From contig BFEA01000085.1 of NCBI GenBank assembly GCA_003427395.1, positions 1,905,461-1,952,237 on the forward strand: DNA of 46,777 nucleotides. The letters are read 5' to 3'. The position numbers were made by a program, and so were the translations under genes. A model generated the notes under the pieces. It saw only the letters and a list, made by a program, of their open reading frames with translations, was not told the DNA's origin and did not search any database. The stretch is from Chara braunii. Taxonomy: Eukaryota > Streptophyta > Charophyceae > Charales > Characeae. Numbering within the stretch: the stretch's first letter is position 1; every line of letters starts with the position of its first letter. Positions 1 to 9,285 of the stretch are shown piece after piece.

Positions 1-54
1 TGGGGGGGGATCGTGCTAGGATGCGCGGAAGGGGAGGACAGGTCGGGATATCGG

Positions 55-115
55 GGGAGGAGGAGGAGAAGAAGAAGAAGAAGAAGAAGAAGAAGAAGAA
101 AAGAAACGAGGAAGA
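55..115. repeat. (GGA/GAA)n purine microsatellite
   Basis: Runs of GGA and then GAA triplets, followed by A-rich DNA up to about 150. This is simple-sequence DNA with no coding signal. The first 400 bases hold only this and the GAT-rich repeat. Confidence 0.9.
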
Positions 116-221
116 AAGATAAGAAGGAAACATAAAAATAAAAAAAATTGTCGTTGATTACTTGTGTGCGCGACGGCGATGACAAGGACAGCGCGGCGCA
201 GCTACGAGGACGACAGGCATG

Positions 222-345
222 GTGGTGATGACGTGGCGCGACGGCGGCGATCCCGTCCGTGATGATGATGACGGGGCACAATGACGACGATCACGATAAT
301 GATGATGATGACGTGGCACGTCAGCGACGATCTCGACGATGATGT
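222..345. repeat. GAT-rich imperfect tandem repeat, about 40-bp unit
   Basis: Three degenerate units start near 222, 259 and 298. Each is built as GATGATGATGACG(T/G)GGCAC followed by a CGACGATC-type tail. The frames open across it on both strands are rich in Asp or His and are a product of the triplet repeat, so I do not call a gene. It lies on the body side of the primer site at 400-411 and could be leader DNA of element D. Confidence 0.65.
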
Positions 346-399
346 TGATGATGGCCAGGTGACGACGTCGAAGCAGGGTGGGTCGGGCGGGTTCGAACC

Positions 400-411
400 G
401 CTCCGATACCA
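400..411 (-). other. Primer binding site (tRNA-iMet type) of minus-strand LTR element D
   Basis: On the minus strand this reads TGGTATCGGAGC, 11 of 12 matching the common plant LTR primer site TGGTATCAGAGC. One base separates it from a TG at 413, as expected for the inner edge of a 5' LTR. The match to the tRNA 3' end may run on through the TTCGAAC that follows (see findings). Confidence 0.6.
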
Positions 412-412
412 G

Positions 413-890
413 TGTAACGAGCATGAGGCTGAGGGTGAGCCGAGGGAGAGGAGAGAGAGGGAGAGAGTGAGAGCACACACACACACTCACTCACTCGACA
501 CGACGGACTCGGACTGAGGATCGGACACAAACACAGTGGCAAGGCACCAAGTCGAAGTCTTGGATTCCCGAATGCCGAAAACAGCAAGTCACACTGAGTA
601 CGAGTACAGCAGCAGAGAACTGGTACGAGACTGGTCCCTGTACCGTACGGGAGCCGGTATAAGTACCGGTGACACGTACGGTACTAGGGGCATTTCTGCA
701 AAGGCCCCGAGGGCAGAACTGAAAAATGCAGTATTTGAAAGTGGCGCCCGAATTGCAGCATGGCGCCAGTTGTCCAAAATCCTACGGTACCAAAGGAGGG
801 GTTTGGAAAAAGGGTGCGAGGCCGAAAACGGGATGCAGCCGAGACAGCAAAAGATAGACCAGGGATCGAGCCCTGGCGAAGTCCGTAACA
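413..890 (-). mobile_element. Putative 5' LTR (partial) of element D
   Basis: The LTR is inferred from its position next to the primer site; it begins TGTAACGAG on the plus strand. It contains a nested palindrome with TATAAG at the apex (640-684). The right boundary is not defined: family-A integrase coding begins near 893, so either D inserted into A1 or the two were joined by deletion. The open frame running from 536 into the integrase is read through this DNA and its first 119 codons match nothing I recognise. No second copy is present to fix the LTR ends. Confidence 0.4.
640..684. promoter_or_regulatory. Nested palindrome with TATAAG at its apex
   Basis: The outer arms GTACCGTACG (640-649) and CGTACGGTAC (675-684) are exact reverse complements. 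The inner arms CCGGTA (654-659) and TACCGG (664-669) enclose TAAG, so TATAAG sits at the tip. It is a plausible core-promoter or hairpin element of the putative D LTR. Confidence 0.5.
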
Positions 891-892
891 GG

Positions 893-1222
893 GTGCATGA
901 CTTTGGACTGGCCAAGACCATTGTTAGTGACAGAGATGTCCGATTCACCAGCGAGATGTGGAAGAGGGCTGCCAAACAGATGGGCAGTCAACTCCAAATG
1001 ACTTCTGGGAACCAGCCCGAAGCTAACGGCCAAGCGGAACAGATGAACCACGTGGTGCAGCACTTGCTGAGGCAAGATGACTGGGATGAGAACCTTCCTC
1101 TCATCGCCAACCTGTATAATAACGTTGTACGCAGCACTACCGGCGTCAGTCCCAATCAGCTGCATTTGGGGTGGAAGCCTAGATCTGCAGTAGACTTCCT
1201 CCTTCCTGTAAACCGCACCTGA
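893..1222 (+). pseudogene. Ty3/gypsy integrase catalytic core, 5'-truncated (A1)
   Basis: This is the C-terminal part of the DDE core of a retroelement integrase, the enzyme that joins element cDNA to the chromosome. The second catalytic Asp lies in IVSDRDVRF and the catalytic Glu in NGQAEQMN, with exactly 35 residues between them (DD35E). The segment then continues into the conserved LIANLYNN-type region. The first Asp, the zinc-binding domain, RNase H and RT are missing: upstream DNA is unrelated from about 893 leftwards. The frame ends at 1222 and integrase coding resumes in another frame at 1254, so the gene is broken. It is closely related to A2 (17257-17729). Confidence 0.85.
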
Positions 1223-1253
1223 AACCATAGAGTTTGGTGTCCTATATGAGAAG

Positions 1254-1797
1254 TTGTTGGAGCAGGCTGTTGAACACATCAGGAAATCTCAGGACATAAT
1301 GATTGCCTCTGAGAACAAACACAGACGACAATTCATATTTCAGGTAGGGGAACGTGTCTGGGTAACGGCTAGTAAACTGGGTGAGGAATTCAGAATCTCT
1401 AGAAAGCTAATGCCACAATATTTTGGTCCTTGGGAAGCCTTGGATATTGTGGGTAGTGAATTAGATGGACCCTCGTACGTTATAAGAATCCCTGGACATT
1501 TGTGCACTTACTTTGTATTTCACGCTTCCAAGCTGGCACCTTTCGTTGAGACAGATCAGTTCCCATCAAGGAGGTCAATGCTGCCCCCAACCATGGATGG
1601 CCATCTGGACGTCGACAACATTGTAGAACGTAGAGACTTGCGTGTTCCCAAGCCTGTGGGCAGGGGGAAGACTGTTGAAACCTATGAGGGCGTACCGGGT
1701 CGGATTTAGGCATCATACGGATCCAAAGGAAGATCATTGGTTCACAAGAGAGGAGCTCGTTAAAACAGCAGCTCAGATGGTGGCTGAGTACGGATGA
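1254..1797 (+). pseudogene. Integrase C-terminal domain and chromodomain (A1)
   Basis: The segment opens with the integrase C-terminal SH3-like region (FQVGERVWV, then PQYFGPWEALDIV, PSYVIRIPGH and FHASKL). It ends with a chromodomain: DVDNIVERRDL, then after a frame change near 1680 a block with FRHHTDPKEDHWFTREEL and an AEY end. Chromodomains at this position define chromoviruses and direct insertion towards particular chromatin. The frameshift separates the two halves of the chromodomain, so the copy is dead. The stop lies at about 1795-1797 and is followed by the polypurine tract and LTR. A2 (16659-17177) and A3 (33535-34069) are relatives. Confidence 0.85.
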
Positions 1798-1850
1798 AGA
1801 CTTAAGGGGAAAGCACCTGCGTAGAAGCATCTCAGCGGACTTTCGAAGCT

Positions 1851-1863
1851 AAGGGGGATGGAA
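1851..1863 (+). other. Polypurine tract of A1
   Basis: AAGGGGGATGGAA is almost all purine and directly abuts the TG that starts the LTR at 1864. It is the expected primer for plus-strand DNA synthesis. A2 and A3 have the matching tract at 16623-16636 and 33499-33512. Confidence 0.75.
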
Positions 1864-2973
1864 TGCGAGGAATGAGCCCTCTCGGGGCCCTTATTAGACA
1901 TGCAAGTGTTCTGGGCTGCAGCCCCCAGCAACCCTGTGCCCGCCCTAAGTGAAGGCGGGCCTGAATATCCTCGTGAGGCCTATTTTTGCCATTTTCCATA
2001 TGTTGGGAATCAGACAGTTGCAGCACGCCAGTTGGTTACAGAGCAACGTGAGTCTCCTGGCTCTTTCCATAAGGGCTGCGCCGTACAGTTGAGCTCTCAG
2101 GGCTCAGGGGGTTGCACCCTGGGCACATACTGTGTGAGGACGACACATCACAGTGATGGCCGCAGCAGGCCAATGAGAGAGCAGCATTGTCATCACACAT
2201 GCTGCACGAGCCAATGAGAATGCTGCAAACACTTTGAGGCTGGGTGGCTGCTTGAACGTGCCTAACTGCACAAGGCCCAGGCGGGTATCTGAAACTTGGC
2301 CCGGGTGCAAACACTCAAGCTACTGCCCCCCTCACCCCGCACACCTGGGCAGGCCAGCCATCAGCGGGGACACTTTCCATAAAGGAAAGTGTGTGCCCCA
2401 GAGGAGGGCATTCTGGCCTTGGTGGGCGATGCAGCCACGTAGTTGCACTCGCACACGAGCAGCTGCATGAGCGCTGCAGGGCACGCGCACAAGGCTGAGG
2501 TGAGAGGGGCGTTGCTGAGGCAGTGGGCGCACGACAGACACAGCCAGCCTGCAGGGGCGCAGGTAGGTGATGGCGAAGGTGGTCTTCGAGTAGGAGGCGC
2601 ATGCAGAGGGAAGACAGGGTATGATGAGGGGAGGAGAGAGAACGTACCTTGTGTATCTTGGCTGTCTGCATTGGTGTTGACGTCACTTACATTGGTCTTC
2701 AACGTCGAAGTGATCCTGTTGCATGAACATACATAGGATAGACATGCTGAGTAGTGTAGGCTGGGCGCTGGACGCCACGCAGTAGGAGCGACATTGGGTG
2801 CAGTGTTGTTGTGACCAGAGAGTGTCGGCATTGGCACTCTAGTTCATTGTATTGCTCTATTTTGGATGGTATCTTGGTGCATTGTGCTGTCCGCTTGGTA
2901 CATGACTATCTGGACTACTTCGTGATTTTGCAACTTGGATTTTTGTTTATCGCCGTTGCTCATATTCCTTGCA
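1864..2973 (+). mobile_element. 3' LTR of family-A element A1 (about 1.1 kb)
   Basis: Starts TGCGAGG after the polypurine tract and ends CCTTGCA, giving the usual TG...CA ends. The first 170 bases match the reverse complement of the A2 and A3 3' LTR pieces (GAAGGCGGGCCT, then the AATCAGACAGTT block). The final part matches the LTR pieces at 8690, 23462 and 42163 in reverse complement, ending in the shared TTCCTTGCA. It carries an inverted repeat around ATAAA (2370-2392) and a TGACGTCA (2678-2685). Frames open across it on either strand are not credible genes. Confidence 0.7.
2370..2392. promoter_or_regulatory. TATA-like core inside a 9-bp inverted repeat (A1 LTR)
   Basis: ACACTTTCC, then ATAAA, then GGAAAGTGT: the two 9-base arms are perfect reverse complements around an A/T core. 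The same architecture recurs at 9185-9205 and 42672-42695 with different but still paired arm bases. It is the likely LTR core promoter or a transcribed hairpin. Confidence 0.6.
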
Positions 2974-3490
2974 CATGCTTGGTCAGTAAGCTCAACGAGG
3001 AGGATACTGGCCTTCAAAAGCTTGTGCCGGTTCATGCCACCAGATCCCTTTCATGCCACCACGTCCCTTTCATGCCAGCACATCCTTTTCGCTTCCTCTC
3101 TCTCTCACACACACACACACATGCACACATACGAACACATATTGGTGGTGGTGGTGGTGGTAGTTTGGACTACTAGCCAGCATTCTACTCTAGAAAGAAG
3201 TCCTTGATTTAATAACAGGGTAATAATGATAGGGAAAACGACCACCTGGAGGAATGGCCGTTTTTGAAGACTGCTCGCTCAATGTTGACAACGACAGTAA
3301 ATAATCATTTGACTGGGTTTACGCAATACTGACTCTCCTTTCCGGTGGGGTCGGGCGGTTCCCTTGAGAGGGAGGTTTGTGAGAGGATATGAGGTTTGTC
3401 TTTTGATTGGCTGTGGGGTTTCTCTAAATTGAGCAATGTACAACTAAAGTATATATTTTTCTATCTGTGTTGTCTTTTCCTTCAAAAGGT
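2974..3490. other. Flank between A1 LTR and family-B LTR, no gene
   Basis: Contains a repeated ATGCCACCA/ATGCCAGCA stretch near 3030-3080, a CA microsatellite (about 3105-3120), a GGT run (about 3142-3160) and otherwise unremarkable A/T-rich DNA. I see no supported coding region or RNA gene. Confidence 0.6.
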
Positions 3491-3495
3491 GCATC
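3491..3495. repeat. Left GCATC, candidate target-site duplication
   Basis: GCATC directly precedes the TG of the left family-B LTR. The same five bases directly follow the right family-B LTR at 40982-40986. Ty3/gypsy integrases usually make 5-bp duplications. Confidence 0.55.
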
Positions 3496-4777
3496 TGTTA
3501 TGATCCTGGTCAATTTCGAAGAACACATTCATCAGAAAGTACAATGTCGTCCAATTGCAAAAAGAAATGAATGAACTTGAGAGGAGAGAGAGGGAAAGAA
3601 GAAGAAGAAGAAGAAGAAGATGATGTACACCAGCGTAGACCAATGATAATGCTCTTCTTCTTCGCCAACCACTCTCCTTCTCCTTATCTCCTCCCCTCTT
3701 ATTCAACCAAGAAATAATAATAATAATGTTGAATGGCTGAACCAGAATCAATGTATGAATCCCTCTTCTACTGTAGGTATCACATGAGGTCCACCATAGC
3801 CATGGCGCCCTCCTCCTTCCTCTTCTCGAAGGCCGAGGCTATGGCGGACTGCTAGGACGTTGCCCTGATGTGCAGAAGACAACTCAAGTAGCTATGGCCG
3901 CTCGAGCTGAGGCCGCCATGCCTGACTCTGCCTCGAAGCTTCTTGGTGCAACTCTACCCACGCTGGGGCCTTCTTCCTGCAACGCCCACCAAGGGGATGA
4001 AGATGGCAACCACCATAGCCAGGTAAGAACCTCTAGCGCTCTCCCTTCCTATTCCTGGTTTTCTTCCTCCTCCTGTCCTTCCTCCTCCCCCAGCAGCGCT
4101 GCTCCAAGCTAGCGCTACACCAACCAGCGCTCCAACCAGTGTGTTGCCAAACTTGCACACCGGCAATGAGGAGGAGCACCTTGCTCCTCCTGGAGATATA
4201 ACGGCCTGCTTGCCTCTTGGCGAGAGTGACTTCCGAGGCCGCGCAGCCTCCAAGCAACCGGTACCTCCCTTTTGGAGGGAAATATCATTGCAGACTGATA
4301 TTGCCCGTGCAGGCCCTAGACTCAGACTGGTTGGACTAGTACCCGCCTTGACCAAGCCTACAATCAATGGGCCTCTAAAAATGCCAACTTTTGTCTTCTT
4401 CTGGTTGGCCTCGAGTACCCGGCACATCTACCTCTACTTGGTGTGGTACATGCCTACCTGCCACTCGTGTGTTTTCCGCTGTTCTAAGTGCCACGGGCCT
4501 CTTTCCCGCCACTTGAGTGTTTTCCCCGCTGCAACCCTCAATGGCACGCCCACAGGTAAGTACCGGCCCTTCGGGCCTTTCCGAACAACCAAGTGACCTT
4601 GTGGGTCACTTACACGCTCAAGCTAACAAGCACTCAGACAGGCATGCAGACCAGCAAGCATGCACCCACACGGATTTGAAAACTCAGCAACAAGCGGGAA
4701 ACTCGGTAAGGCATACATTCCATGAGCAAAACTCAAAAATCAGTTGTGTCATAGTCCGTGTTTGGCAGGTCATTACA
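3496..4777 (-). mobile_element. Family-B LTR (3' LTR of minus-strand element B1)
   Basis: A 1.28-kb sequence with TGTTATGATCC at its left and GGTCATTACA at its right. It aligns along its length with 39733-40981, with scattered substitutions and small gaps. On the minus strand it starts TGTAATGACC directly after a polypurine tract, which makes it the 3' LTR of an element whose body lies to the right. It contains a GAA microsatellite (about 3597-3622), a 10-bp-arm hairpin (4169-4191) next to ATATA, and repeated GTGTTTTCC motifs. Open frames within it are not convincing genes. Confidence 0.85.
4169..4200 (-). promoter_or_regulatory. Hairpin plus TATA-like box in the family-B LTR
   Basis: AGGAGGAGCA (4169-4178) and TGCTCCTCCT (4182-4191) are perfect 10-base arms around CCT. 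An ATATA lies at 4196-4200. In element sense the TATA-like box comes first and the hairpin follows a few bases later. The hairpin is unchanged in the other LTR (40401-40423). Confidence 0.55.
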
Positions 4778-4793
4778 CTACCCCCCTTTCAAG
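4778..4793 (-). other. Polypurine tract of B1
   Basis: On the minus strand CTTGAAAGGGGGGTAG sits directly before the LTR start TGTAATGACC. The purine run is the expected plus-strand primer. Confidence 0.75.
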
Positions 4794-4924
4794 AGTGAGG
4801 TCCCTTCGAGCGAGAACTCATTCTGAGTTCCCGACAAAGGCATCGTAAGCGAACATAGCGAAGAGATTTCGTGAGTAATGAGTAGTGGTGAGTTTTGCAG
4901 AAAATTTTGGTACAACATTCGAGG

Positions 4925-5343
4925 CTATTTGTCGCTCGTATACTTTGTCAATGCGAGGTGTGTTGCGCAACAATTCGTTCTTTGAGATCCAATATCGTCT
5001 AACGGGTGATACATGAAGTGAATCTGATATTGTATGTTACGTCCCTTCCCTACGTGCTTTTTGATTCTATCGATCTTGTGACCGCCATTGATTGCACAAG
5101 AAATCATGTCTTCACGATAGTCGAAGGACTCAGCATCACGATATATATACAACTTTGATGTATGAAAGCGTGGTAGGTGCGCAAATGAGGAGGCACGACA
5201 ATTACATAGGAAGGATCAAAATCATCATCAGCAATCACGTCTAGAACTTCCCACGGACCATAATAGAGAGGGAGAAGTTTGCGTGACACTCCCTCTTCGT
5301 CTGAAAATTCAGACATCTTGACCCGGGCGCTTCTTATTCGCAT
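4925..5343 (-). pseudogene. Integrase C-terminal domain and chromodomain (B1)
   Basis: The part nearest 5343 carries the integrase C-terminal region (SRKLLPLYYGPWEVLDVI, then PSYVIVVPPH and RTYHAF). Downstream, in another frame, comes a chromodomain with HKIDRIKKH, a YQIHFMYHPLDD block and, after a further frame change near 5000, a WISKNELLRNTPRI tail. The domain order matches family A but the chromodomain is clearly different in sequence, so A and B are separate chromovirus families. At least two frame changes make it non-functional. It ends about 150 bases before the polypurine tract. Confidence 0.8.
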
Positions 5344-5486
5344 GATGGATCATGGCGTGTTGTCGCTTGGTCATTTGCACAATGGCAACCTTGAGCAAGG
5401 GATCATACTTGGCACTGAAGCCAGGCGTGCCGGGTGTTAGACCAGTCAGCTGCTTATGCAATAAGTAGGGATAGTGGATTATGAAT

Positions 5487-5830
5487 CTACCAACTATAAT
5501 GCAGCTTGTTTGGCGTCATGCTGATGGAAGAATGAATGGAGTTGTTGTACAACCCCTTGACTGAATACAACTCTTCATCCCATATTTCCTGACCTGGAAT
5601 GATTAAAGCACGAAGAAGTTGAAACACGGTCTGGATAGTCTCCTCAGCCCCGTTGACTTGGGGATGTCGGTCAGATGTCATGCCCAATCTGAGGCCAGGG
5701 AGTTGGGTTGTGAAGTCCTATTCAGTACTTGTGAAGCCCGGGTCCCGATCACTCACAAGGGTTTTCGGGGTTCCAAATTGCAGAATGTACTTCTGGTGGA
5801 ACTTGCGGATCACAACTCGGTTGGGGCATG
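5487..5830 (-). pseudogene. Integrase catalytic core, broken (B1)
   Basis: TLVSDRDPGFTS, with the second catalytic Asp, is readable near 5715-5765 and is followed by an in-frame TAG. The frame resumes with MTSDRHPQVNGAEETIQ, containing the region of the catalytic Glu, and then LYNNSIHSSISMTPNKLHY. The region around the first Asp lies between here and the zinc-binding segment at 5945. The copy is dead because of the stop and frame changes. Two plus-strand frames over the same DNA are shadows. Confidence 0.75.
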
Positions 5831-5944
5831 AGGTGGCAATGGAATCAGATTTAGGAATTTGGAAAAACGAGCAACAATCACCTTCACTTGCATATAACCA
5901 TTCTTACTTATCTTTCCCATGTCCATGAAGTCGATAGAGACGGA

Positions 5945-6184
5945 CTATCTGGGACCATTGGGAATGGGAAGAGATTTAAACAACCCCATGGGCTTTTGTC
6001 TTGATGGTTTGATTCGTTGACAAACTTGACACTCCACAAATTTTTCAGCAGATCCTTTCATACTAGGCAAACCAAACTGTTGTAATAGGTTTTCGTAAGT
6101 CTTTGCCATGCCGAAGTGTCCACTCCGATCGTGAGCCCAGTCCATGAAGTGTGTGTGGAGAGGCTCATGGTTGGGTGCACACAA
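5945..6184 (-). pseudogene. Integrase HHCC zinc-binding domain (B1)
   Basis: An intact HHCC motif is visible: HDRSGHFGMAKTYENL supplies the two His and VECQVCQRIKP the two Cys. It precedes the catalytic core as in all Ty3/gypsy integrases. A2 has the same domain at 17808-17960, where the first Cys position reads Arg. The domain is a fragment of a broken pol. Confidence 0.8.
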
Positions 6185-6264
6185 ACAATCATTCTTTTCA
6201 TAGTGTTGGAAAACCAGTCCTTCACATTCGTGAAAATCAGGTTGATTGTTGGGTCAACCCACAA

Positions 6265-6792
6265 CTACTCAAGGATCGGGCTAAGGTCTGGGTCCTTGGC
6301 AATTTGCTCTACGAGCTCCTCCTTCAGATTCTTCTGGAGGTTGTAGACGTTTACAAGGCAAGTCATATACTCGGGGTGGCGAGACAATGCATCAACAACT
6401 CCATTATAACACCCCTTTTTGTGTTTCAATTCAAAATAAATAATGTCAATCTCATGGAACCAGCGAGTCAACGTAGGGGATAAGGTGGTTTGCTCCTTTA
6501 TCCATTTCAAGGTCTCATGATCTGAGAAGACCTTGAAGCAGCGTCCCAAAAGATAGCGCTTCTAATGATTCAATGCCTCGCGCAGAGCATAGAGCTCGCG
6601 CACGTAGGTGGAACTAGCTACCTCTTTGCTAGGCATGCGTTTGTTGTAGTACTCGAGCGGCCACAAACCATCACCGTCATCTTGTTGCAGCACTGCGCCA
6701 ATCCCATACTGGCTCGCATTCGTAGTGACTACGAATGTGAGTTTAGAATCTGCAATGTGGAGTACAAGATAACTTACCAAGGCCTCTTTCAA
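6265..6792 (-). pseudogene. RNase H domain (B1 pol)
   Basis: Two segments in different frames cover the RNase H region that degrades the RNA of the RNA/DNA hybrid. The first has VVTTNASQYGIGAVLQQ and STYVRELYALREALNH. The second has FSDHETLKWIKEQ, then the closing DALSRHPEY. A stop just after ALNH (near 6562) separates them. The order RT-RNase H-integrase places the element in Ty3/gypsy rather than Ty1/copia. Confidence 0.8.
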
Positions 6793-6848
6793 GGCTTGAA
6801 AATTGGTCTCACATGTTGCATCCCAAGTGTAAAATACGTTCTTGCTTG

Positions 6849-7789
6849 TTAGTTTGGACTACAGCCGAGCAACAATAGAAAATCGGGGCACGAACTTTCG
6901 ATAGTACGATGCAAGAACAAGGAAAGAACGTAATTCGCGGATGTTCGCGGGTTGAGGCCACTTGCGTATGGCCTTAACCTTGGTTGCCTCAGGCTAAAGG
7001 CCTGCAACACACAACCGGTGCCCAAGATAGATGTTGTCCCTCCCAAACTCAGATTGCTCTAGTTGACATGGAGTTGCGTTTTCTTGAGGATGGTCAACAC
7101 TTCCTCAAGGTGCTTCTTATGTTCCTCGATTGATTTGCTGAAAATCATAATGTCATCGAGATACACAACCACAAACCGACCAATCTGTTCGCGGAGGACC
7201 TTGTCGATAAGGCTTTGAAAGGTGGTCGGTGCGTTTGTGGAACAGGGGATTACGTGTCGCGTGTTTTAAACGCAGTCTTGTGCTGGTCCGCAGGATGACT
7301 TCAATCTAGTGGTACCCTGACTTGAGATCCATCTTGGAGAAGAGCTTGCACCCACGTGCAACATCAAGCAAATCATCTAGGGGTATGCATTCTTCCTTGT
7401 GATGTGGTTTAGATGCGATAATCAATACACATACGGAGTTTGCCTCCTTTCTTTGGGACAAACAAAATTGGTGCACCAAATTCAGATTCCCTAGGCTTAA
7501 TCCATCTCGCCGGATCCCATACGGTATACACAACCCTTTGGAGGAACAACACCTTCGACCAACTCAATCGAGTGTCGGACCGATCACGTGGGAACTCCAC
7601 GACGTTCGGCCAAAACTTTCGGAAATTGGTCGAGCTGGCTTTGGATGTTTGTTGGGATTGGCGGAGTGGGGGATCAAGAAAAGGATCTTCTAGATCAGAT
7701 CGCAAGTTCTTAGTGAAGGCAACCGAATCTGAAGTTGACTCATTTGGAATAGAAGTAGGTGTAGGGATAAAAATAGATTTGTCATGCAA
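6849..7789 (-). pseudogene. Reverse transcriptase (B1 pol), multiply broken
   Basis: Conserved RT blocks are present in order but in several frames: [45 protein letters not shown], and the catalytic box read from 7152-7163 as YLDD within FVVVYLDDIMIFS. The downstream thumb region around 6990-7050 includes the YLGHRL-type motif. Compared with the copy at 34074-34700 it has an apparent deletion that removes IDE-type residues after the RKPPE-equivalent block. Several stops make it non-functional. Confidence 0.8.
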
Positions 7790-8640
7790 AGTCTAATTAT
7801 TATCGACTGCAAAAGTAGAAGGTACATGAGTAGGACGAACAAAGGGAACATACAATAGTTCATCCTCCTTATGCCTGCGCCACTTTTTGCAAAACTGCAT
7901 GGCATTAAGAAAGGTCACCGGGAGACGAGCTTCTCATCTAAGAGGACGGGACGCTCGTTCCCTTGTGCATATTTGACCATGAAAAGTGGTTCGAGCTTCT
8001 CATCCAAGAGGACGGGACGCTTGTTCCCTTGTGCATATTTGACCATGAAAAGTGGTTCCTTCCATGCGGTCCATTCGCATTGAGACTGCAACCAGCCCAA
8101 CCCGACGGATGCGTCGAAGGGACACTTGTCAAGGACATAGAAGTGCAATGCGTGATAATCTTCTCTTTGTCAAAGGTAGTGCGCACACCTTTGACTACAT
8201 GCGTAGATGAGACAACCTCTTTGTTGCCTACTTGATTTTGGCAAGGGCTCTGCAAAGCCACTTGCTTCATCCCCAAACCCACTTTGCGTATCCCATGTGG
8301 TGACATGAAATTAGTCGTGGCACCACATTCAATCAAGACATGGAGATAGCGGTGGTGAATGAGAAGAAATTAACTTCGCTGTCCCTTGAGCACGTTGTTG
8401 TTTCACCTCAACCCGATGCCCTAGGTGATAGTGAAAAACGACCTTCTTTCAATCCTCGCAAAGCTCAACATACAAAACATGGCATTCACTACTGAATCAC
8501 TAGCCTTGGAATCAACAAAAGATGGGGCTCAAAGGAGGGCTGCTGGTCCGTGACATGTTCCCTTGGAGAAGTATCACTAATCGGTCCAGACTTCCTTGGT
8601 GTAGAGTGTGTTGATGAACCCGCTAGACCCGATTTAGGTT
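7690..8640 (-). pseudogene. Aspartic protease region and protease-RT linker (B1)
   Basis: The protease motif reads IECGATTNFM (8304-8333). The flap and core then follow (VGLGMKQVALQSPC, and further along DKCPFDASVGLGWLQSQ) before the linker to RT. Retroelement proteases need an Asp at the first position of D-S/T-G; here it is Glu (codon at 8328-8330), and the next residue is Cys. The same two residues are present at 35390-35400. Homology with the other B copy stops abruptly at about 8664. Confidence 0.75.
7926..8057. repeat. 66-bp in-frame tandem duplication in B1 pol
   Basis: CGAGCTTCTCATC(T/C)AAGAGG starts at 7926 and again at 7992; the 66-base units differ at only a few positions. The homologous stretch at about 35065-35125 has one copy. 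The duplication is therefore specific to this copy, and being 22 codons long it keeps the frame. Confidence 0.9.
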
Positions 8641-8663
8641 TCCATGCAACCTAAAGCATCCTT

Positions 8664-8690
8664 GGACCTTATGATTAGTTTTTTGGGTTT
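8664..8690. other. Breakpoint between B1 pol and a family-A LTR fragment
   Basis: Similarity to 34074-35720 ends after AAAGCATCCTTGG at about 8664. Similarity to the LTR at 23462 starts with TTAGCAATAGC at about 8689. The 25 bases between match neither copy. Confidence 0.6.
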
Positions 8691-9285
8691 AGCAATAGCG
8701 AAATACAGAAAACCAAGCCGCATCATACATATGAAACCAAATACACGAAATACACCAAATAAGAGCGCAACAAAGCTCACAATGATAATGTTGAAATAGT
8801 CTCGTCATCATCATCCGTGAACCACGTCCCCCTACATGGCGCTCGACGCTCACAACTGGCAGATCTTATCTAGCCTATCTACAATGCCGCTGGTGACGTC
8901 AACAGTTTATCGAAGTACGAGTAGATATCGGCCAATGTCGTCCGCATCAAGCACTAGGTATGTCCTAGCCACACTCACAACCTCGATCCCCCACACAAAT
9001 GCCACATGCACCCGAAGACCATCATGCGTGTCATCCAGCAATGTGCAGGCAAGCCCGACTCTAGCTGCCTGCGTTCAACCCTGCTCGCTCGTGAGCGTGT
9101 AGGCCACTCCCATCTGCAGCTAGCGCAGCAGCACTTACGCTTGAAGCAGTGAGTGCCCGAATGTGCAGCCAGTGGCAACGCACTCACTTTCCTTTATGGA
9201 AAGTGGCCACCAGTCAGGAGCTCCTTGCTTGGCCTGGGCCCGTGCCCAGAAGCTTCCGGTAGGCCCCAAGTCGCGTGGCCTCTGT
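8690..9285 (-). mobile_element. Family-A LTR fragment, minus orientation
   Basis: Matches 23473-23965 closely (AGCAATAGC(G/A)AAATACAG, then GGTGACGTCAACAG, GATCCCCCACACA, GTGCAGCCAGTGGC). The right part resembles 42660-42770 (TATGGAAAG, then TGGCCTGGGCC and GCCCAGAAGCTTC). The left end lacks the terminal TGCAAGG and no primer site is next to it. It holds a TGACGTCA at 8894-8901 and a TATA-containing inverted repeat at 9185-9205. It may extend further right, but the copies available do not show how far. Confidence 0.75.
9185..9205. promoter_or_regulatory. TATA-like core inside an 8-bp inverted repeat
   Basis: CACTTTCC, TTTAT, GGAAAGTG: perfect 8-base arms around an A/T core, homologous to 2370-2392 and 42672-42695. 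Confidence 0.6.

Noticed and set aside
378-411. A tRNA gene (GGTTCGAACC T-loop-like followed by CCGATACCA)
   Set aside because: No D-arm, anticodon arm or acceptor partner is found upstream. The 3' CCA is encoded, which eukaryotic tRNA genes lack. It is better read as a primer site on the other strand.
742-760. TGGCGCCCGAATTGCAGC, like a tRNA-Lys primer site
   Set aside because: Only the first 11 bases fit, no LTR end (CA) lies just upstream, and TGGCGCC recurs 20 bases on. Kept as coincidence.
536-892. Start of the 228-codon frame as an N-terminal protein domain fused to integrase
   Set aside because: The first 119 codons read through putative LTR DNA and a palindrome, with no conserved residues. 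The integrase match starts abruptly at about 893.
4550-4562. Good splice donors (CAGGTAAGT) in the plus strand of the family-B LTRs, suggesting a gene on the plus strand
   Set aside because: Present in both LTR copies and thus part of the repeat; no coding exon on the plus strand is convincing.
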